Counted from the first letter of the stretch, positions 1 through 12,807 are shown. The stretch is DNA of 64,000 nt from Cyanobacterium aponinum PCC 10605 (GCF_000317675.1 NC_019776.1:3038001-3102000); one strand, 5' to 3'. Numbers and translations are program-made. The notes: a model not told the origin generated them from the sequence alone.

Positions 1-630
1 TGGTTGGGTAAATTAATCTCCCCTTCTGCTTTAAAAGCGATGTTAGGAGTAGGTTTATTTGTCATCGCCCAAAGTTTTTTGAGTAATCCTGAATCAGAAG
101 AAATAGAAGTTTTAGACGCAAATATAGCTAGTCATTCGAGAGAAAATCCTCAAACTTGTCTCACTAGCAATGATGGTGAAACTTTTTGTTATACCATAGC
201 CAATACCACTGAGGGGCGATTACTTTCGGGAATTGGGGCGTTATTTTTAGGCATGGTATCTACGGGGTTAGGGGAGTTAAATGGTTATTTCTTGATTCAA
301 CGGTGTAAAGTGCCTTCTCAGGTGGCAGTGGCTACCAGTGTTTTTATCGTGGCTATTACTGCTTTAATCGCATCGGTAGGTCATGTATTACAATTTCTTC
401 AAGCAGGAAATGATGAGTTGATGACAGTATTAAGTTTAGTTATTTTTACTGCACCGGGTGTTTTAATTGGTGCGCAATTTGGTTCAATGGTTGCCTCTAA
501 ATTGTCTCAAAAATTGTTGGAAAGAAGTATGGGTATTTTGTTTATTATTGTAGGTGCGATCGTACTTTTTGAATTGGCGGTTAAAAATCAAGATTTAATT
601 TCTAGTTTTATATATATTAGTATGATATAA
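1..630 (+). CDS. TauE/SafE-family sulfite exporter, C-terminal part (5' end outside window)
   Basis: The reading frame is open from the first base, so the gene starts upstream; the TTG at base 4 is not a convincing start. The visible 209 residues contain several hydrophobic segments. These include a Gly-rich helix with a GLGELNGY motif, a helix around VATSVFIVAITALIASVGH, a helix starting TAPGVLIGAQFGSMVAS, and a final helix ending near the C terminus. This pattern and the internal 'G..S.GLGE' motif are typical of the second half of TauE/SafE (DUF81) membrane proteins, which export sulfite or other organic or inorganic anions. Between the first and second visible helices lies an unusual polar stretch with two Cys residues. 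The substrate cannot be told from sequence. Confidence 0.75.
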   Translation, partial: WLGKLISPSALKAMLGVGLFVIAQSFLSNPESEEIEVLDANIASHSRENPQTCLTSNDGETFCYTIANTTEGRLLSGIGALFLGMVSTGLGELNGYFLIQRCKVPSQVAVATSVFIVAITALIASVGHVLQFLQAGNDELMTVLSLVIFTAPGVLIGAQFGSMVASKLSQKLLERSMGILFIIVGAIVLFELAVKNQDLISSFIYISMI

Positions 631-957
631 ATTGTGTGCCATATCTTCTTATTCTCCTGTTTGTTAAGAGAAGTTAAGGGGAAGTAAATACCATAACTGA
701 AATATAATTGCTGTACAACTGATTTAATGTTTTATTATAACCAAATTCTGAAGGGCAGTTGATCATAACATATTCTAATTAATATAAAATGATTAACTAT
801 TAAAAAAAAATTAGTTCATATTTTATTAAAGACTAATAAATAGTAAAAAAAATTCATTTAAAATTGTACTTTTGTTCATCATTATTTCATAGTCAGACTC
901 CACAATAATAAATAAGAAAAGAAACAAGAAAGTATAAATATATAGGAGAAGACGGTC
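631..957. other. AT-rich intergenic region, no gene seen
   Basis: 327 bases of very AT-rich sequence between the exporter and the small secreted protein. No ORF of note, no tRNA and no clear terminator were seen. The last 20 bases hold the AGGAGA ribosome binding site for the gene at 958. Confidence 0.6.
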
Positions 958-1302
958 ATGAAAAACTTAATTAGTAGTGTCATTTACACTTCAATGTTGA
1001 TCTTAATGGTAAACCCAAGTTATGCTAATGATTTAGCAATGAAAAGTCAGAATTCTCGATTTATAGGCTATGAGACGAATCCTCATAATTTAGTAGATTT
1101 AGGGTATCAAGGTTACTTTAAAGATAGCGGTATTCCCTCTGCAGGTTTATTTCTTCATCAAGTAAATACAGGTAAAATAACTGCTCAAAAGTTAGTGCAA
1201 ATTGGTATTGATAATGGACGTTTATCTGCTGACAAAATTAACGACGATAGTTATATTAATTCTGTTGCTAGTTATTTGCGTCAATTAAATCAAATTCACT
1301 AA
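958..1302 (+). CDS. Small secreted protein of unknown function
   Basis: 114 residues. The N terminus (MKNLISSVIYTSMLILMVNP then SYAND) is a clear Sec signal peptide: two charged or polar residues, a hydrophobic core, and an SYA-type cleavage site near residue 23. The mature part is about 90 residues and mixed in character, with LVDLGYQGYFKDSGIPSAG and a C-terminal region LSADKINDDSYINSVASYLRQL. I do not recognise a domain. An AGGAGA motif lies just upstream of the ATG, and a strong terminator follows at 1330, so it is a single-gene transcript. The product is probably periplasmic or extracellular. Confidence 0.75.
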   Translation: MKNLISSVIYTSMLILMVNPSYANDLAMKSQNSRFIGYETNPHNLVDLGYQGYFKDSGIPSAGLFLHQVNTGKITAQKLVQIGIDNGRLSADKINDDSYINSVASYLRQLNQIH

Positions 1303-1329
1303 ATAGCTAAATATTTTAAGAAAGTATAG

Positions 1330-1355
1330 GATGGGTAAAAACCCATCTTTTTTTA
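1330..1355 (+). terminator. Rho-independent terminator
   Basis: The perfect stem GATGGGT/ACCCATC with a short A-rich loop is followed by a run of seven T. It lies 28 bases after the stop codon of the small secreted protein. Confidence 0.85.
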
Positions 1356-1838
1356 AAATTTTATGCTTTTAAATCAATACTATTAATTAAAAATGATTAT
1401 TTATAAAGAAAATAGAGAGAAAAAACTGGAAAGAAGAGAACAGTTATCATCAAAAATTCATTAGTTAGATGACAATGTTTCAATAAAAAATATTAAAAAT
1501 TATTTAATCATGAGCGGTTCATCGAAAATATTAGAGATAACCGTTCAGCATTTTTTACTTAAAAATGTCATTATAGAAACAGTTATAAAAAGTCAGTAAT
1601 TTTCTGGAGTAATGTTTAAAACTCTTAGCTATTAAGTATTAAAAAGTATTAATATGATAATAGAAAAGCTAATTTGTGTGAGGTTTAGTTAATATAAGAT
1701 TCTCAGATTTTGAGTAATAATTAGAGAAGCAAATAAATATCATAATTTTTACTTAACTAAATATTCTCTAAAGAAATAGTATGACTGACTGCTTATACAC
1801 TCTATCTTTATAAACTCACACTTAAGGAATGAGAATAA
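1356..1838. other. AT-rich intergenic region with one imperfect hairpin
   Basis: 483 bases without an ORF. An imperfect stem (GCGGTT ... AACCGT) lies at about 1514-1543 and is followed by a T-rich stretch; it could be a weak terminator or a 5'-leader structure. The cellulase gene that follows has AAGGAA about 12 bases before its ATG. Confidence 0.4.
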
Positions 1839-4694
<2,856 letters not shown>

Positions 4695-4719
4695 TAATCC
4701 TGAATTAGTCATCTAAAAT

Positions 4720-4772
4720 CCTCCCCTCACTTCCCAAAATTATAAGGAATCAAAGGGGGGAATATTTTTTTT
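4720..4772 (+). terminator. Likely terminator of the cellulase gene
   Basis: The inverted halves CCTCCCC...TTCC and GGAA...GGGGGG are separated by a short AT loop and followed by AATATTTTTTTT. It lies 26 bases after the cellulase stop codon. Confidence 0.6.
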
Positions 4773-5036
4773 ACCTCAGTTGTTGAGCAAGAATGTTTGA
4801 TTTTGACGGGTATCAGGTGTTATATTTCTCTAGCATTGATGATTTAGCAAAAAAATGAAAAGAGGAAAATCAATAAACATACGTTTTCTGTAAATTATTA
4901 TGACTTTGATTTTTCTCCACCACCGCCAGACAATTTTATATCGAACTCAGGTTAATTACCAATTGAGAAGTTTATATCACTTATTGCCTATGAATAGATT
5001 AAAATAAATAATATATACATTTATTTAACTGATTAA

Positions 5037-6308
5037 ATGGATAGTTGCGTAGATTTAAAATTATTTAGCCTTCCTGCAAAACAAGGTAGATGGTTATTAA
5101 TTCCCGTGGGAATAATCGTTTTGCTTTGTTTGGGTAGTGTTTACTCTTGGAGTATTTTTCGTAAACCTCTGGAAACACAATTAAATATAACTGCTACAGA
5201 AAGTTTATTACCTTACACTATCGGTTTATTGTCTTATTCAATTTTAATGCCTATTGCTGGTTTTTTTATTACTAGGATTGGCACAAGAGTTATAACCGCC
5301 ATAGGAGGGTTGATAGTTGGTGCAGGCTATATTTTGGCTAGTTTTGCTCCTAATATTACTTTAATGACTCTTAGTTATGGTGTAATAGCCGGTGCGGGGG
5401 TTGGTATTGCCTATGGTGTGCCGATGGCAGTGGTAGCAAAATGGTTTCCTGATAAAAAAGGTTTGGCGGTGGGTTTAACAATCATTGGCTTTGGACTTTC
5501 TCCGCTTATTAGCGCACCTTTAGCTAATCAATTAATTATCTCTTATGGAGTTAACTCAACCTTAAGAATTTTAGGGATTACTTTTATTATCATTATTTCC
5601 ACAATGGCGATCGCACTTAAGTTACCACCTTCCCATTGGAATCTCTCTTTCTCCTCTACCTCTGTAAATAACGCTTCTGTTATGGTTAACTACACTCCCA
5701 TGTTAAAAACCCCTTCTTTTTATGGATTATGGTTTTGTTATGCCATTGGTGCATTAGTAGGTTTGAGTGCCATTGGAATTTCTAGCCCTGTGGGAGAAGA
5801 AATTATCCAGATTGACTCTAACTTTGCCGCTCGAAGTGTTTCCCTATTTGCTTTATTTAACGGCATCAGTCGCCCTTTATTCGGATGGTTAACAGATCGT
5901 TTTTCCCCTCGTCAAGTTGCGATCGCGCAGCGCCACTTCGTGATCGCATCTTTTACCATCATAATTATAGCTTGTACCCTTATGATTTCTGCTCAAGCAG
6001 GAGATATTGCAACTTATCTAATTGCCTTTTGCCTATTTTGGTTTTGCTTAGGAGGATGGTTAGCCATGGCACCGACAATGACACTCCGATTTTTTAATCC
6101 TGATAACTATGCTCAAAACTATGGTATTGTTTTTACCGCTTATGGTATAGGTGCATTAATTGGCACAGTATTTGTCGGACAGATGCGAGATTTGTTTGGC
6201 AGTTATACTTATGGCTTTTATATTATGGGTTTCTTAGGAATTATTGGTATTTTCATCGCCCAATTTACCCTCAAAAGTCCCCATAGCTCAAAAGATTATC
6301 GTGAGTGA
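5037..6308 (+). CDS. OFA-type MFS transporter (oxalate/formate antiporter family-like)
   Basis: 423 residues with 12 hydrophobic segments in two halves of six, as expected for the major facilitator superfamily. The start LLIPVGIIVLLCLGSVYSWS with a following FRKPLE, the GAGVGIAYGVPMAVVAKWFP loop and the GLAVGLTIIGFGLSPLI helix are characteristic of the oxalate:formate antiporter (OFA) branch. The substrate is probably a small carboxylate, but this is not certain. At residues about 296-302 the chain contains AQRHFVI, encoded by a 21-bp in-frame insertion (about 5921-5941) that looks like a dispersed repeat flanked by two GATCGC copies. It falls in the loop after a helix, so the protein may still work. 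No operon partner is seen. Confidence 0.8.
   Translation: MDSCVDLKLFSLPAKQGRWLLIPVGIIVLLCLGSVYSWSIFRKPLETQLNITATESLLPYTIGLLSYSILMPIAGFFITRIGTRVITAIGGLIVGAGYILASFAPNITLMTLSYGVIAGAGVGIAYGVPMAVVAKWFPDKKGLAVGLTIIGFGLSPLISAPLANQLIISYGVNSTLRILGITFIIIISTMAIALKLPPSHWNLSFSSTSVNNASVMVNYTPMLKTPSFYGLWFCYAIGALVGLSAIGISSPVGEEIIQIDSNFAARSVSLFALFNGISRPLFGWLTDRFSPRQVAIAQRHFVIASFTIIIIACTLMISAQAGDIATYLIAFCLFWFCLGGWLAMAPTMTLRFFNPDNYAQNYGIVFTAYGIGALIGTVFVGQMRDLFGSYTYGFYIMGFLGIIGIFIAQFTLKSPHSSKDYRE
5921..5947 (+). repeat. Short dispersed repeat inserted in frame in the MFS gene
   Basis: GATCGC, then GCAGCGCCACTTCGT, then GATCGC again. Removing 21 bases restores the sequence SPRQVAIASFT without a frame change. The GCAGCG...ACTTCG...GATCGC pattern resembles small HIP1-containing repeats common in cyanobacterial genomes. 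Confidence 0.55.
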
Positions 6309-6406
6309 TAAAGACTTGGGAGATTGGGGGGAAATGAGTTCGGAGTTATTGATTTATTAATTATTCACTATTTACCTTTGTCCTCCCAGGGGGGATAAAG
6401 GGCAGG

Positions 6407-6602
6407 GCTGTTTCATTTTCGAGGAAAAAAAAGAGCGGGAGATAAGGGGAGAGGGAGATGGGGGGATTTTTGACTTGTAGATTTTAAGTAATAGTAAAAA
6501 ATCTTAAAACAATCAATTAATCATTTTAAATTATCAAAAATCATTACTTATTACTCGTTACTTATTAATCTCTCTTAACCAAAAATTTTAGAATGAAACA
6601 GC
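6407..6602. repeat. Possible MITE with GCTGTTTCATT inverted ends
   Basis: The 11-base end GCTGTTTCATT at 6407 is matched by its exact complement AATGAAACAGC ending at 6602, 196 bases away. The inside is AT-rich and noncoding. Flanks contain similar GATAAAG(GG)CAGGG text on both sides, which may be part of the element or a duplication. Only one copy was found in the window. Confidence 0.4.
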
Positions 6603-6664
6603 TCTGGGAGATAAAGCAGGGTTTTTTCATTCTCAAAAATGTCAATTTTTGAAACTAACAAATA

Positions 6665-7052
6665 ACCTCAGTTCGGTTTAAGAATTTCCGATAAGGTTAG
6701 GTGTCAGGTGTCAGGTTGCAGGAACAGCAGGTGGTAGGGGTTTTTAGCAAGGGGCTTAAGCCCCTTGTTTAAGTCAGTTCGGATTAAGGCAATTTTATCG
6801 TTATTTCTAAGAAGCTATAAGGTTTTTTGACTACGAGTTGGTCTGCTTTCAGCTTATCCAAAACTCAGGTTAACAAATAGTAACAGATACAGGAGTTTTT
6901 AAGTATTAATTAATCAATTATTAAGAAAAAACGCTCCCCTCTACTGTGGGAGAGGGGTTGGGGGTGAGGGCAAGATAATTTTGCCCATTGCTTTTTTAAA
7001 GTTACCCTTTTCGCCATCACTCATCGATGAAAATTTATCTCGAACTAAGATT
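6665..7052. repeat. Composite repeat: MITE ends enclosing a second MITE and palindromes
   Basis: The left end ACCTCAGTTCGGTTTAAGAA at 6665 and the right end near 7022-7052 (GATGAAAATTTATCTCGAACT...) are the two termini of the window's main MITE family. Inside lie AGGTNNC heptamers, the palindrome CAAGGGGCTTAAGCCCCTTG (6749-6768), a second MITE type (6773-6870, also found at 35388-35501), and a hairpin block (6910-6986) repeated at 12554-12630. The right end overlaps the stop codon of proB. Confidence 0.7.
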
Positions 7053-8163
7053 AATTATCAAAAATAACTAGATTATCTCGATGAATAACAGTTTCAGGGG
7101 TTTGATAACCTAGAATCTGGGAAATATTGGCGGATTTTTGCCCTTTGACTAAATCTAAATCATCATAACTATAATTAACAATACCCTTGCCGATAATCTC
7201 TCCCTGAGAATTGATGAGATCCACAGCATCAGAAACGCTAAAATTGCCTTCTATAGTAGTAATTCCAGCCGCCAGTAAAGATTTTCCTTGTTTACAAAGA
7301 GCATTAACTGCCCCATCATCTAAATGGATTCTACCCGTGGAAACTAAGCCATTTGCTATCCAACGTTTACGAGCATTTTCTGTTTTTGGTTGAGCCGTAA
7401 ATTTTGTCCCGATCGCCTCTCCTGCTATAATTTTGCTAATATTATAGGGTGTTTTTCCGTTAGTGATAACCGTCGTTACTCCAGCACTAGAAGCAATTTT
7501 TGCCGCCCTTAACTTTGTAATCATACCACCAGTACCCCAACCACTACCTCCTTCACTAACATTTATTTCCAGTTGGGCAAATTCGTCACTATTAACTAGA
7601 TCGATAGGAACGGCAGAGGGTACAATACGAGGGTCTGCCGAATAAAGTTTGTCCACATCCGTTAATAAAAATAACCAATCCGCTTCTACTAAACTCGCTA
7701 CTAATGCCGAAAGAGTGTCATTATCTCCGAATTTCAATTCATCCGTAGCAACAGTATCATTTTCATTGACGATGGGAATTACTCCTAACTCAAACAAAGC
7801 ATTAAAAGTATTGTTTGCATTTACATAGGAGTTTCTATCCATTAAATCCCTTCTAGTTAAGAGAATTTGGGCGATGGGTTGTCCGAGGTTACTAAATAAA
7901 TCATCATAAACTCTGATTAATCTTCCTTGTCCAACGGCTGCGATCGCTTGTTTTATGTTAATATTACGAGGGCGTTCAGTCAAACAAAGTCTCCCACAGC
8001 CTACTCCTACCGCTCCAGAAGAAACGAGAATAACCCGATTACCTTGTTGACGTAAATTTGTGAGAGTTTCCACTAAACTAGCAATAGTTGAAAGGGCTAA
8101 ATTACCTGTTTCCAGTCTGGTTAAGCTAGAAGTGCCAATTTTGACAACTATAGTTTTGGACAT
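7051..8163 (-). CDS. proB: Glutamate 5-kinase
   Basis: 370 residues. Catalyses ATP-dependent phosphorylation of glutamate, the first step of proline synthesis. The amino-acid-kinase fold occupies residues 1-255, with the N-terminal KIGTSSL nucleotide loop, [12 protein letters not shown], and the substrate motif [19 protein letters not shown]-terminal PUA domain (about 275-360) contains [15 protein letters not shown]. The length matches bacterial ProB with PUA. proA is not adjacent; the gene stands alone. The TAA stop (7051-7053) coincides with the terminal inverted repeat of a MITE, so the last codons or the stop may come from the element. Confidence 0.95.
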   Translation of the reverse strand: MSKTIVVKIGTSSLTRLETGNLALSTIASLVETLTNLRQQGNRVILVSSGAVGVGCGRLCLTERPRNINIKQAIAAVGQGRLIRVYDDLFSNLGQPIAQILLTRRDLMDRNSYVNANNTFNALFELGVIPIVNENDTVATDELKFGDNDTLSALVASLVEADWLFLLTDVDKLYSADPRIVPSAVPIDLVNSDEFAQLEINVSEGGSGWGTGGMITKLRAAKIASSAGVTTVITNGKTPYNISKIIAGEAIGTKFTAQPKTENARKRWIANGLVSTGRIHLDDGAVNALCKQGKSLLAAGITTIEGNFSVSDAVDLINSQGEIIGKGIVNYSYDDLDLVKGQKSANISQILGYQTPETVIHRDNLVIFDN

Positions 8164-8451
8164 AGAAAAGAAAAATTAAAATTATGAATAATGAATAAAT
8201 ATAGCAATCCTATCTGAGTTGTGTTATTTATTGTGTACTCAAAGATAAGAAGCAAACATTTACATAACAATATTTATAGTATCTTTGAGTTTTTTTCTAA
8301 TAACTAATCAACTAGAAATTATTTAGGAATTTTACACATTATTATCAATTAAATTTTCCAACTGTGTTAACTTTCAAAATGCGTAATTTTGCCTGACAAA
8401 AGGCTTTAATTAACTGAAACGAATATCAAATTACTGCATAAGTATAGATTA

Positions 8452-8524
<73 letters not shown>

Positions 8525-8668
8525 GTTTTTGGTCACTTCTATATTCTAACGATTAGTTTTTGTTTTGGCAAGTTTTTTTGGGGTTTTCTGATAAATTTTT
8601 CTACATTATTTTACAGATGTTACTATGTTACTCACTATCCCCCTCGAAATATTGAACTTTAGTAGTCA

Positions 8669-8716
8669 ACTGACGGCTGTAACTATTAATTTCTCATTGG
8701 ACTGCGTAACGTCAGT
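8669..8716. repeat. 48-bp mini-element with ACTGACG inverted ends
   Basis: Starts ACTGACGGCTGTAAC and ends GCGTAACGTCAGT. The right end is identical to the outer end of the four-helix-bundle elements at 21907, 25412 and 50951. It may be a deletion derivative made of almost nothing but two ends. It lies 4 bases beyond the stop codon of the RND gene. Confidence 0.5.
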
Positions 8717-8720
8717 TGTT

Positions 8721-11700
8721 TTATTTATTTAGGGTTTCTTCTAAGTTTAAAACTTGTTGTACTTCCTCTGCTTGTTCATTTCTCCATAATTTACTTAGCC
8801 AGTGAATAAAGTTATCCACATAACAAAAAATTACAGGAACAACGATTAGTGTTAAAAGAGTGGAAGTTGTAAAACCACCAATAACAGCGATCGCCATTGG
8901 ACTTCTGACTTCTCCATCTGCTCCCCAAGCTAAAGCGATAGGTAACATCCCCGCAATAGTTGAAATAGAGGTCATAACAATGGGGCGCAATCGAGAAACA
9001 CCTGCATAAATAACAGCATCCCGTTGAGATTTTCCTTCTTTCATCCCTGAGAGGGCAAAATCCACTAACAAAATAGCGTTTTTAGTCACTAAACCTAATA
9101 GTAAGACAATCCCAATTAGAGCAAATAAGGCTAACTCTTTTTGGGTGATTAACAATCCTAATAATGCACCACCAATAGAAAGGGGGAGAGCGGCAAGAAT
9201 TGCAAAGGGATAAAGAAAATTACCATAAAGTAAGACTAAAATGGCATAAATACAGCTAATAGCCAAAAATACTGCACTCAAGAAACGAGTAAATACATCT
9301 CTCATAATTTCTGCATCTCCTGCGGGTTCTTCTGACACTTCAGAAGGCAGAGGATTCATAATAGGTAGGGCTTTCACCGCTTCTAGGGCATCGCCGAGGG
9401 AAATACCTTGTAAATTTGCTCCTAATTCTACTTGTCTTTGTCGGTTGTAGCGTTGAATCTCCGCAGGGCCTGTGGCTAAACGAATCGAAGCAACGTTATC
9501 TAAGGTGACTAATGAGCCATCGTTGGTAGGCACTTTTAAGTTTTTGATAGTTTCTATGTTTTGACGATATTCTGGATTAATTTGCACTCTGATGGGAATT
9601 TGTCGATCGCGCAGATTGAATTTTGCTAAATTAGAATCATTATCGCCAATGGTAGCTAAAGAAGCAGTACGAGCGATCGCATTTACAGAAACTCCTAAAT
9701 CTCCTGCTTTTGCTAAGTCTGGTTGAATGATAATTTCTGGTTTAACTAAACTAGCACTGGAAGATACTTCCACTAATCCGGGAATAGACTGCATTTGTTT
9801 TTCCAATTCTTGGGCAGTTTCGGTTAAAATTTGCCCATCATCGCTTTTTAAGACAATGGTAAGGTCTTTACTGCCTCCTCCTGCCCCTTGAGAGCGAAAA
9901 GTAACTCTTGCTCCCGGTATCTGTTTAAATATAGGACGCATCTGTGATTGAAAGTCCTGTAAACTAACCTCTCTATTTTCTTTAGGCAATAAGTTGACGT
10001 ATAACAAAGCATTACTGACATCATTTTCACCAATATTTGCTAAAACATTTTCTACTGCACTTTGACTTGTTAACTTGTTAGTAACATCAAAAACTATTTT
10101 TTCCGTGTTTTCTAAACTTGCTCCGGGAGGCAATTCCACCTCTACTAAGCTCAAACCTTGATCTGGTTCGGTAAATAAACCTTGGGGAATATAAGGGATT
10201 AACTGTAAACTGCCAATAAAGAAGATGAGGGCGATTAAAAGGGTTGAAATTTTGTTACGCAAAGCCCATTTTAACAGGCTACGATAAGGATGCCATTTTC
10301 CTGAAGGGTTTATATCATGATGATTATATCGTTTGTGGGCAGGTTTAGATTTGAGCAAATAAGCACTTAACATGGGAGTCATGGTAGTTGCCACAAGGGT
10401 AGAAAACATAGTTGCAACTGCTACTGTTACTCCAAAAGGTTGGAAAAATTGCCCCGGCACTCCCCCCATAAAGGCAACGGGTAAAAATACTGCCACGATG
10501 GTTGCGGTGGTAGCCACTACCGCCAAACCGATTTCCCTTGCCGCATCCATTGCCGCTTGATAAGGTTTTTTACCCATGTTTAAATGTTGGTCAATATTTT
10601 CAATCATACAGATAGCGTCATCGACTAAATTACCCATAGCCAAAGCTAAAGCCAGTAATGTCATACCGTTGAGGGTGTAATCAAGGGCTTGCATCACCAA
10701 AAAGGTGGGAATAATAGATAATGGTAGGGCTAAACCTGTAATTAAAGTTGCTCGAATATCCCGCAAAAAAATACCGACACTAATTACCGTTAAAATTGAA
10801 CCGATAATTAAAGAGCCAATAGTACCTTCATAAGAATTTCTGATGGCGGTGGCACGGGTGAAAATTAGTTCTATGTTGATGTCATCAGGAAGATTTTGCT
10901 TAATTTGCTCTAGTTTTTTTTCAACATTATCGGCGACAGTGACAAGATTGCTTCCTGTACTGCGCAAAATGGAAAATCCTACTACAGCTTCATTGTTCAA
11001 ATAAGCTGATTGACGGGCTTCGGCAAAACCATCTCTAATTTCTCCTAAATTTTTTAAGGGTATGGTATCACCATTACTGAGAATAATGGGATAATTCGCT
11101 AAATTTCTGACGGTTTGAGCACTGCCAATGGTACGAATATTTTGTTCTCCTTCTCCTAGATTCGATCGCCCCCCAGATAAGTTAAGATTAAGGTTGCGTA
11201 CTTGTTCATTTACTTCTGTAGCTGTAATATTATAAGCCTGTAAACGGGCAGGGTCTAAGTCGATTCTAACTTCTCTATCTTTGCCTCCAATTCTGTTTAC
11301 TTGTGCTACTCCATCCACGTTTGCCAAATCCCTAGCAATACGCCGATCCACCAAATCTGTTAATTCATCCACACTTCTTTTTTCTGAAGATACTACATAA
11401 GTTGCGATCGCACCTCCAGCAAACTCTAATTTTTGGACAATGGGTTCGTTTATATCTGCGGGTAAATCCTGACGAATTTGGGCAATGGCATTACGCACAT
11501 CATTAGTGGCTTGATTTGCATCTGCTTCTAGTTCAAAATTAATGGTAGTAACCGAACGTCCATCATTAACCGTTGAAGAGATACTATCGATAAGATTGAC
11601 GCTAGACACTGCATCTTCTACCTTTTGCGTTACTTGAAATTCTAGCTCCTCAGGTCCTGCACCTCTTTGGGTTATAGTAACTTGAACCACCGGTACATCA

Positions 11701-11825
11701 ATATTAGGTTGATCATTTATTCCTAGTTGAAAAAAAGAAAATAGACCAAAAATACTAAAGAAAAGGAATAAAACTAAGACAGAAACAGGATTTTTAACAG
11801 ACCAAGTGGAAAGATGAAATGACAT
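8721..11825 (-). CDS. RND-family multidrug efflux permease (HAE1, AcrB/MexB-like)
   Basis: 1034 residues, the usual size for an inner-membrane RND pump using the proton gradient. N-terminal helix at about 10-30, large periplasmic loop with VTITQRGAGPEELE and ARLQAYNITATEV, then TM2-6. TM4 carries the proton-relay pair in ALAMGNLVDDAICMIENI (Asp-Asp). A second loop follows TM7, and the C-terminal helices include GIVLLLGLVTKNAILLVDFA and RLRPIVMTSISTIAGMLPIA, both family hallmarks. No membrane-fusion or outer-membrane partner lies next to it, so it must rely on partners encoded elsewhere. ATG start; no strong ribosome binding site seen. Confidence 0.92.
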   Translation of the reverse strand: MSFHLSTWSVKNPVSVLVLFLFFSIFGLFSFFQLGINDQPNIDVPVVQVTITQRGAGPEELEFQVTQKVEDAVSSVNLIDSISSTVNDGRSVTTINFELEADANQATNDVRNAIAQIRQDLPADINEPIVQKLEFAGGAIATYVVSSEKRSVDELTDLVDRRIARDLANVDGVAQVNRIGGKDREVRIDLDPARLQAYNITATEVNEQVRNLNLNLSGGRSNLGEGEQNIRTIGSAQTVRNLANYPIILSNGDTIPLKNLGEIRDGFAEARQSAYLNNEAVVGFSILRSTGSNLVTVADNVEKKLEQIKQNLPDDINIELIFTRATAIRNSYEGTIGSLIIGSILTVISVGIFLRDIRATLITGLALPLSIIPTFLVMQALDYTLNGMTLLALALAMGNLVDDAICMIENIDQHLNMGKKPYQAAMDAAREIGLAVVATTATIVAVFLPVAFMGGVPGQFFQPFGVTVAVATMFSTLVATTMTPMLSAYLLKSKPAHKRYNHHDINPSGKWHPYRSLLKWALRNKISTLLIALIFFIGSLQLIPYIPQGLFTEPDQGLSLVEVELPPGASLENTEKIVFDVTNKLTSQSAVENVLANIGENDVSNALLYVNLLPKENREVSLQDFQSQMRPIFKQIPGARVTFRSQGAGGGSKDLTIVLKSDDGQILTETAQELEKQMQSIPGLVEVSSSASLVKPEIIIQPDLAKAGDLGVSVNAIARTASLATIGDNDSNLAKFNLRDRQIPIRVQINPEYRQNIETIKNLKVPTNDGSLVTLDNVASIRLATGPAEIQRYNRQRQVELGANLQGISLGDALEAVKALPIMNPLPSEVSEEPAGDAEIMRDVFTRFLSAVFLAISCIYAILVLLYGNFLYPFAILAALPLSIGGALLGLLITQKELALFALIGIVLLLGLVTKNAILLVDFALSGMKEGKSQRDAVIYAGVSRLRPIVMTSISTIAGMLPIALAWGADGEVRSPMAIAVIGGFTTSTLLTLIVVPVIFCYVDNFIHWLSKLWRNEQAEEVQQVLNLEETLNK

Positions 11826-11862
11826 AGACTTATAATTTAGGCTATCTTAGGCTATTTTATAG

Positions 11863-11896
11863 ATGCGTGCTACGTAGCCGACCCCTTCGGAATCGC
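11863..11896. repeat. Short dispersed repeat (GCGTGCTACGTAGCC type)
   Basis: A GC-rich island in AT-rich DNA upstream of the RND gene: GCGTGCTACGTAGCC, then GACCCCTTCGGAATCGCT. The form resembles small HIP1-related repeats of cyanobacteria and the insertion at 5921. Confidence 0.5.
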
Positions 11897-12058
11897 TTTT
11901 AGTGTTAATTTTTGTAAACAAATCTAGGAAAATTATAACAAAGTAAATATCGTTTCTTCTTTCGTAACTAATTTGAAATAATTTTTTATTAACATTTTAT
12001 CCTTATCTTCAATAAACAGTGTTAGGTTTAAGTTAGAAACCTTTTTTCGGTGATTTTT

Positions 12059-12355
12059 ATGTCTGAGTCACAATCCTTTTTCAAGTCCACTAGTTATGAT
12101 TTTGAGCAAGAAGTATTAACTCGTTTTCGTGTTCTAGTTGAAATATTACCGAATGAATGTGAAATTCATAGGGAAACTTGGGATTCTCGCACAGTGATTT
12201 GTCTCGATTTTCAGAATTGCCCTTACTCATTGGAAATAGTCAAAGAAAACGTCTCTATTTTATTGAATGTGATGGAAAGATTTGGATTAGCAAAATCAAT
12301 TATTTTTCGAGACGGAAATCATTTAAAGGCTTGGCGAAATTTGGTTAAGAATTAA
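12059..12355 (+). CDS. Small uncharacterised cyanobacterial protein
   Basis: 98 residues from the ATG at 12059; an in-frame GTG lies nine bases earlier but has no better ribosome binding site. The sequence is soluble and mixed, with FEQEVLTRFRVLVEILP, a Cys-containing middle (ICLDFQNCPYSLEIVKENV) and a C-terminal FRDGNHLKAWRNLVKN. No known domain was recognised. It has no close neighbours on the same strand and is followed by a long repeat-rich spacer. Confidence 0.6.
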   Translation: MSESQSFFKSTSYDFEQEVLTRFRVLVEILPNECEIHRETWDSRTVICLDFQNCPYSLEIVKENVSILLNVMERFGLAKSIIFRDGNHLKAWRNLVKN

Positions 12356-12432
12356 TTTTAATGGCTCTATCACTTCTCGTCGTGTAAATTATTAGTGTTT
12401 GGTAGGCAAGAGGCAATAGGCAATAGGGGATC

Positions 12433-12552
12433 ATTAAATAATAATTTATAAACTTTTAGTTTTTATTTTACTATAAACACTATTCAATAAAGGTTATAGA
12501 AGTCCCGTTTTTCTTAAATTTATCATAACCACACTCTGAAGAACCATTTTAA
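12433..12552. repeat. 120-bp direct repeat, copy 1
   Basis: Starts ATTAAATAATAATTTATAAA and runs through TATTCAATAAAGGTTATAGAAGT to ATAACCACACTCTGAAGAACC. A second copy starts at 12962 with the same order of words and about 80-85 percent identity by eye. A shorter related piece starts at about 12684. Confidence 0.6.
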
Positions 12553-12553
12553 T

Positions 12554-12630
12554 TTAATCAATTATTAAGAAAAAACGCTCCCCTCTACTGTGGGAGAGGG
12601 GTTGGGGTTGAGGGCAAGATAATTTTGCCC
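12554..12630. repeat. Hairpin repeat, second copy of the block at 6910-6986
   Basis: Nearly identical to 6910-6986. TTAATCAATTATTAAGAAAA leads into the stem CTCCCCTC/GAGAGGGG, then a second palindrome GGGCAA...TTGCCC. It is noncoding. Confidence 0.7.
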
Positions 12631-12807
12631 TGACTTTGAAAAAACCCTGCTTAAAAGGAGGGGAGAAGAGGAAAACAGAGTTATGAAATAATAATTTATC
12701 AACTTTTAACTTTGATTTAACCTGACCGAAATCTTTTTTGAGAAATAATTAATTTGTCATAACTACTTTAATCGGTTACGGAATTAGTGTAGAATAACAA
12801 ATAGAAT

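Noticed and set aside
1511-1550. Riboswitch in the cellulase leader
   Set aside because: Only one imperfect stem is visible, with no conserved ligand-binding motif.
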